From: Sabethes cyaneus
Lineage: Eukaryota; Arthropoda; Insecta; Diptera; Culicidae
DNA length: 64,000 bases
Reading direction: 5' to 3'
Assembly: GCF_943734655.1 (NCBI RefSeq)
Contig: NC_071354.1
Coordinates: 176,362,411 to 176,426,410, forward strand
Below the pieces are notes generated by a model. That model worked only from the letters and a program-made list of their open reading frames with translations, ran no database searches and was not told the origin of the DNA. Below are positions 60,236 through 64,000 of this stretch, piece by piece. Position numbers and translations under genes: made by a program. Each line of letters starts with the position of its first letter. Position 1 is the stretch's first letter.

Positions 60236-61185
60236 AATAGAGTAAAGAGGGGTAAAAGTTCGATGCGGGTAAAAGTGCGATTCAATGATTTATCGGTACA
60301 GATTCCGAGTAAATTAACTACATTGGCATGGATGGGTGACTTCTTTGACAGCTTGAATCTAACGTAAACTTTGGTTGCTTACGAAGCATAGTTGCTGAGT
60401 TATGTGCAAATGTTCTTTTAGGGCGGTTTTGATGTAATTTTTCGTTATACGGCAAATACGATATCAACAGGAGGATATTGCCTGTTGAAAATTTATAGCA
60501 GCGTTTTACATCAGTCACATATCTGTTTTGAAAATACGGCGAAAATAATTTACAAAATATATTTCGCTTTTCCGTAATTTAATCTAACCCTGTCACGCGC
60601 ATAGCGGGGTAAAAGTTCGATTCACGGACGGGGCAAAAGTGCGATTCATGGACGAGGCAAAAATGTATAGCTAATTACATACAGCTTTAGGCACTATATT
60701 ACAGATACTAGAAATGTAAGATCTGCAGAAAACTGTGTGGTCTACAGATGTAGGCCAAAGGAAAACATTGTTTTTCCGCTGATGAAACCAAAAACAAACG
60801 TTTGGAAAAGTCTCGATCTAACGGTGGCTGCAATACACCAGCGCGAAATAGGAAAGGCGCAAATTAAGAATATTTCTTACCGAAACATAACGCAGATTGG
60901 AGAGAATATGGTTTTGTTAGCTACTGTTGTGTTAATTTCATGGATTCGAGCTTCGCACTTTTGCCCCGCTAGTGGGGTAAAAGTGCGAATCGGCACTTGA
61001 TCACTAGAAAGAAGAATTCATTTTGCAAAACGCTTATCGCAGATGATTTATAGTTGAATCGTTGAATGTAAAGACATTGAGTTACTGCATCACTATAAAA
61101 TATATTATGTTGTTGTCCTTTTTTATATCTCACGAAAATTGATAACAACTTCAAACATCGCACTTACGCCCCACCCTACTCTATA
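60236..61185. repeat. Unclassified repeat with recurring GGGGTAAAAGTGCGA motif
   Basis: Forms of this 15-mer occur near 60247, 60267, 60605, 60630 and 60974 on plus and near 60953 and 61157 on minus. At 60953-60990 the two orientations face each other as a hairpin. The motif may be the terminal or internal repeat of an unrecognised MITE; borders not defined. Confidence 0.5.
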
Positions 61186-61859
61186 GTGACTTAGGAAGTT
61201 TAGTGCTTTAGTTCGTAGGGATACCCCCATAATCGGAAACTATCAAAAGTTACTCATGGCTTACTATGATAAAAAGCTTAAATTATCCTTCACGAACCTA
61301 TTGGATTAAATGCGGCAAATGAATATACCAAATTAGTGATTCACCTTAAAGCTTAGGCCAGGTACTATAAACTTGCATAGATGCTGCTTGTTCCCACTCA
61401 CCCATATGATTAGGCTTGTGAAGAAAAAGTAAAGCTTGAATTAGCGATAACGTACCAAGCAAAAGTCCTAGAAAAATTACAGTCTTCTGCAAAAACGTGT
61501 ATATTGAGGGCTTCGATAACTCCCTAGAACAATGTGTTCTTGTAAAATGCTTCGAACAAATTTTAAGTATGAAAAACTAATTTTTAAAGTACTTTCTAAG
61601 AAAATACTCTAGAGTTCTGCAACGAATAGAGATAAAAATGTTATTTCTTCAGCAAATTTACTTGTTTTTACATTTTCTACAACTTCACTGAAGAAAATAG
61701 GCTTCTAACTATTATTACGAAAAAATGTTTTTTATCCAAGTCTAACTTTTGACCTTTTCAGATTATGAAGGGCAGTTATACGAACAAATGTGCTGAAGAC
61801 CTGAAATGCTAAAATGAAAGCAAAAGACACCAGGAAAAAGTTCCACTCATCGCCCTTTT
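61186..61859. other. AT-rich stretch without recognised gene
   Basis: Nothing supported on either strand. Confidence 0.4.
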
Positions 61860-62046
61860 GAACCACTGTGCACCGGAGGCAATCTATGCCAGAGTGAAAG
61901 CGTAATTTAAAAGAATTAGGCTAAAAATAAATGCATTGAAGACCAATTACATGAGCAGAATAGGCTCAAAGGAGACAAACGCGCGCCTCCGACGGACGGT
62001 AACTGTCGACGGCGACGAACTAGAAGTGGTGTATGAGTTCGTATAA
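61860..62046 (+). pseudogene. RTE-clade LINE relic, left piece
   Basis: IYARVKA, then RLKINALKTNYMSRIGSKET, RLRRTVTVDGDELEVVYEFV: the post-palm RTE region. It stops exactly at the Tyr codon of YEFVY, where a mariner inserted at TA. Confidence 0.75.
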
Positions 62047-62048
62047 AG

Positions 62049-62283
62049 CAGTGGTGCCCAGACATAGGTAAGGTGCGGGCCAAATCTGATCGTCCATTGA
62101 GTGCCACGGGCCGCAACGACCTCTGACTGTTCCTACGCATAACAAAATATAAAATATGCGGCAGCGAAAACCATTTAGGAATCACCATCGGAATCACCAT
62201 TTAGGAATCACCACCTGTGTCATTTACTGATAAGTCCACCGTCCCTCAAATTAGTCCCACGGGCCGCAGTTTGGTCATCACTG
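62049..62283. mobile_element. hAT MITE, 235 bp, exact 8-bp duplication
   Basis: The ends CAGTGGTGCCCAGAC and inverted CAGTGATGACCAAAC are flanked by GTATAAAG at 62041-62048 and 62284-62291. It landed on the border between the LINE and the left end of the mariner. No coding capacity. Confidence 0.85.
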
Positions 62284-62288
62284 GTATA

Positions 62289-63499
62289 AAGGGCGTCCCA
62301 CATTAAGTTGCATCACGAAAAAAACGCTGCAGAAAATTAACTAGTTGACCGATCCTTCAAACTTTCGGACAATAAAATATAAGTTTTTGGCATAATTATT
62401 TCATTCAACTTCAATAACCATATGGCCGCTTAACCTTAACCTAACCTTAGGCTTAACATCACTCATAAGTTTCTGTGCAACATCTGGCTGCAGCTTCTTC
62501 TGTACGGAACCCCCCTTTTTCTTCATGTCTTCCTCAGATTTGACTTCCTTGGGATGCTTCCGTAGTGCCTGCTTTAAAATGAGCCGGTGGTGTTGGGGGG
62601 GGGGGGGGGGTTAATGTTCTTGGGTACGAAAGTGCTTCGTTGCTTCGTCCCACCTCCAGGATAATGGTACAAAGCTAGATCCGACCAGAAGATCGTAGAG
62701 TCGTCGTGTTGCTTCAACAGAGCAAGCAGACGCTTCTGTAGACACTCCTTGAAGTAAATCTGCCCGTTTACAATCCCGCTAGTCATGAACGGCACGCTCC
62801 GTTTGCCACATGAGCAGATCGCTTGCCAAATCATGTATTTCTTGGCAAACTTTGAAAGTTTCTGCTTCCTTACTTCCTCAGGAACATCAAAGTTATCTTG
62901 TGCGGTGAAGAAGTGTAGCCCCAGGAGCTGCCGGAAGTCCACCTTGACGTAGGTCTCATCATCCATGATGATACAATGAGGATTCGTCAGCATCTGTTTG
63001 TACAGTTTCCGGACCTGTAACTTTTCCACCGTATTTTTCACCGTTTGTCACGATTTGGAGCCTTCTGCACTTTGTACGTATGTAGTCCCTCCCGATACTT
63101 GATTCTCAGAACGAAAGACTTGAACAGATTCAACCACATTCCTGACCTAAGCTTTGGGATTCCGCTTAAATGTTTTCACGACACGCTTGGAATCGTGATC
63201 ATTGGTAAAATATCCATTCTGACCGCATTACTCCTTCCGTTCGATGCTCGTAGTTTCGTAACAAGGTTTAATCACACGGTTCACCGTTGACTGCGAGTTG
63301 TTTTCCGATGTCCCGATGCGAGAGTTGAAGATTTTCCAGATGCTTGCGCAAAATCAATTCCCGACGTTGCTTTTCGGGTGACGCCATTTTTTCCCATTTT
63401 CGAAAAACTGACAGCGATAAAAATACAGTGTAAACAATGCACTCTAAACTGCTGCTACCCAATTTGTCCTCGTGATGCAATTTGATGTGGGACACCCTT
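62289..63499 (-). mobile_element. ITmD37E-type mariner, about 1.21 kb
   Basis: The ends are AAGGGCGTCCCACATTAAG and inverted AAGGGTGTCCCACATCAAA, flanked by TA (62287-62288 and 63500-63501). The interrupted LINE codon frame joins across it. A minus-strand transposase relic is inside. Confidence 0.85.
62574..63387 (-). pseudogene. ITmD37E-type mariner transposase, broken
   Basis: Probable start MASPEKQRRELILRKHLE at 63387, with a first helix-turn-helix (LSHRDIGKQLAVNGEPC). Frames shift in the linker. The core then reads TVEKLQVRKLYKQML, CIIMDDETYVKVDF (first Asp), SKFAKKYMIWQAICSCG, and IFWSDLALYHY (second Asp codon 62679-62681). The third acidic residue (Glu in DD37E) is expected soon after FVPKNINPP, but a run of 16 G on plus (62595-62610, poly-Pro here) and a frame loss cut the protein off before it. 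Confidence 0.85.
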
Positions 63500-63501
63500 T
63501 A

Positions 63502-63980
63502 TTTGAGATTGCTGGTGATCGCGGACAACAACAATCGTAAGAAGATCCAGCGCTGGATTCAAGCAGGAAATCTGGCATACTCTGCTTTTCGCAATACGTT
63601 ACGATCAAGAAGCATACACCGCCGTATGAAGCTGACTACGTACAAAACTTTTATTAGACCTGTAGTTCTTTGTAAACTTGAAGCTGTGACGCTGCTCACG
63701 GAGGACTTACGCGTCCTTGTCGTGTTCATGAGGAAGTTGCTGCGCACAATATGTGGCGGAGTACAAACTGAAAGAGGAGAGTGGCGCAGGCCACTAAAAC
63801 ACGCTACAGGCGCTGTTTGGAGAGATGCCCGTCATATATCTAACGAAAGTCGGCAAGCTACGGTTAGCCGGACCCGTCGTAAGGATGCCGCACGACAGTG
63901 CGTTCTCTTTCTCTTTAAGGACCTCACGACCACCACGTCTGGGAAATTGGTGACGAGTGGCCTAAGATCGACCAGATAAC
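63502..63980 (+). pseudogene. RTE-clade LINE relic, right piece
   Basis: It continues the piece ending at 62046: LRLLVIADNNNRKKIQRWIQ, AFRNTLRSRSIHRRMKL, YKTFIRPVVLCKLE, FMRKLLRTICGGVQTERGEW (63500-63785), then the C-terminal VGKLRLAGPVVRMPHD-like stretch in another frame. It runs to near the window end. Confidence 0.8.
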
Positions 63981-64000
63981 CAGATATAGGTAAAGACGAG

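Overview
The window looks like transposon-rich, AT-rich nuclear DNA of an insect, most likely a mosquito (inference). The support is the mix of elements: RTE-clade LINE copies, BEL/Pao LTR retrotransposons, mariners of the ITmD37E and maT-like (DD37D/DD39D) type, hAT and pogo-like MITEs, tRNA-like SINEs, and histone H2A/H2B relics with insect-type 3' stem-loops. I found no intact host protein-coding gene. Nearly every reading frame with recognisable homology belongs to a mobile element or a decayed histone gene.

Layout. 1-1.7 kb: 3' half of a non-LTR retrotransposon with an open RT frame and A-rich tail. 1.7-3.7 kb: hAT-like element (8-bp target duplication) holding an RTE fragment that is itself split by a foldback repeat. 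4.4-5.9 kb: (AGT)n tract beside a truncated LINE endonuclease. 6-12.7 kb: mostly non-coding, with a GC-richer island at 7.6-10.2 kb. 12.7-18.7 kb: minisatellite-bearing repeat, a 1.56-kb foldback, a BEL/Pao relic, RTE relics, a second hAT-like element and a palindromic hAT MITE. 18.7-22.4 kb: no recognisable gene. 22.457-28.405 kb: a BEL/Pao element on the minus strand with identical 489-bp LTRs and a CCGCT target duplication, but with a mutated and deleted reverse transcriptase. 28.5-32.6 kb: MITE, 2.5-kb perfect (CCAT)n and a second MITE. 33-36.9 kb: RTE relic and two copies of a tRNA-like SINE.

37.6-39.8 kb and 51.3-52.7 kb: two copies of one decayed histone block with the same order (H2A, H2B tail, antisense histone 3' stem-loop, H2A-H2B chimera). 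Between them lie a LINE inserted in a dispersed repeat whose empty counterpart is near 53.14 kb, a truncated mariner, a 1.67-kb (TCTGGC)n tract and RTE/LINE relics.

55.5-59.2 kb: a mariner with both ends, then a LINE interrupted by a 1.56-kb pogo-like foldback (containing a perfect 98-bp-arm hairpin) and by a 121-bp TA-flanked MITE. 60-61.2 kb: recurring GGGGTAAAAGTGCGA-like motif. 61.9-64 kb: a three-layer nest of RTE LINE, ITmD37E mariner and hAT MITE. The record is one of successive insertion, with several layers datable by target duplications and interrupted coding frames.
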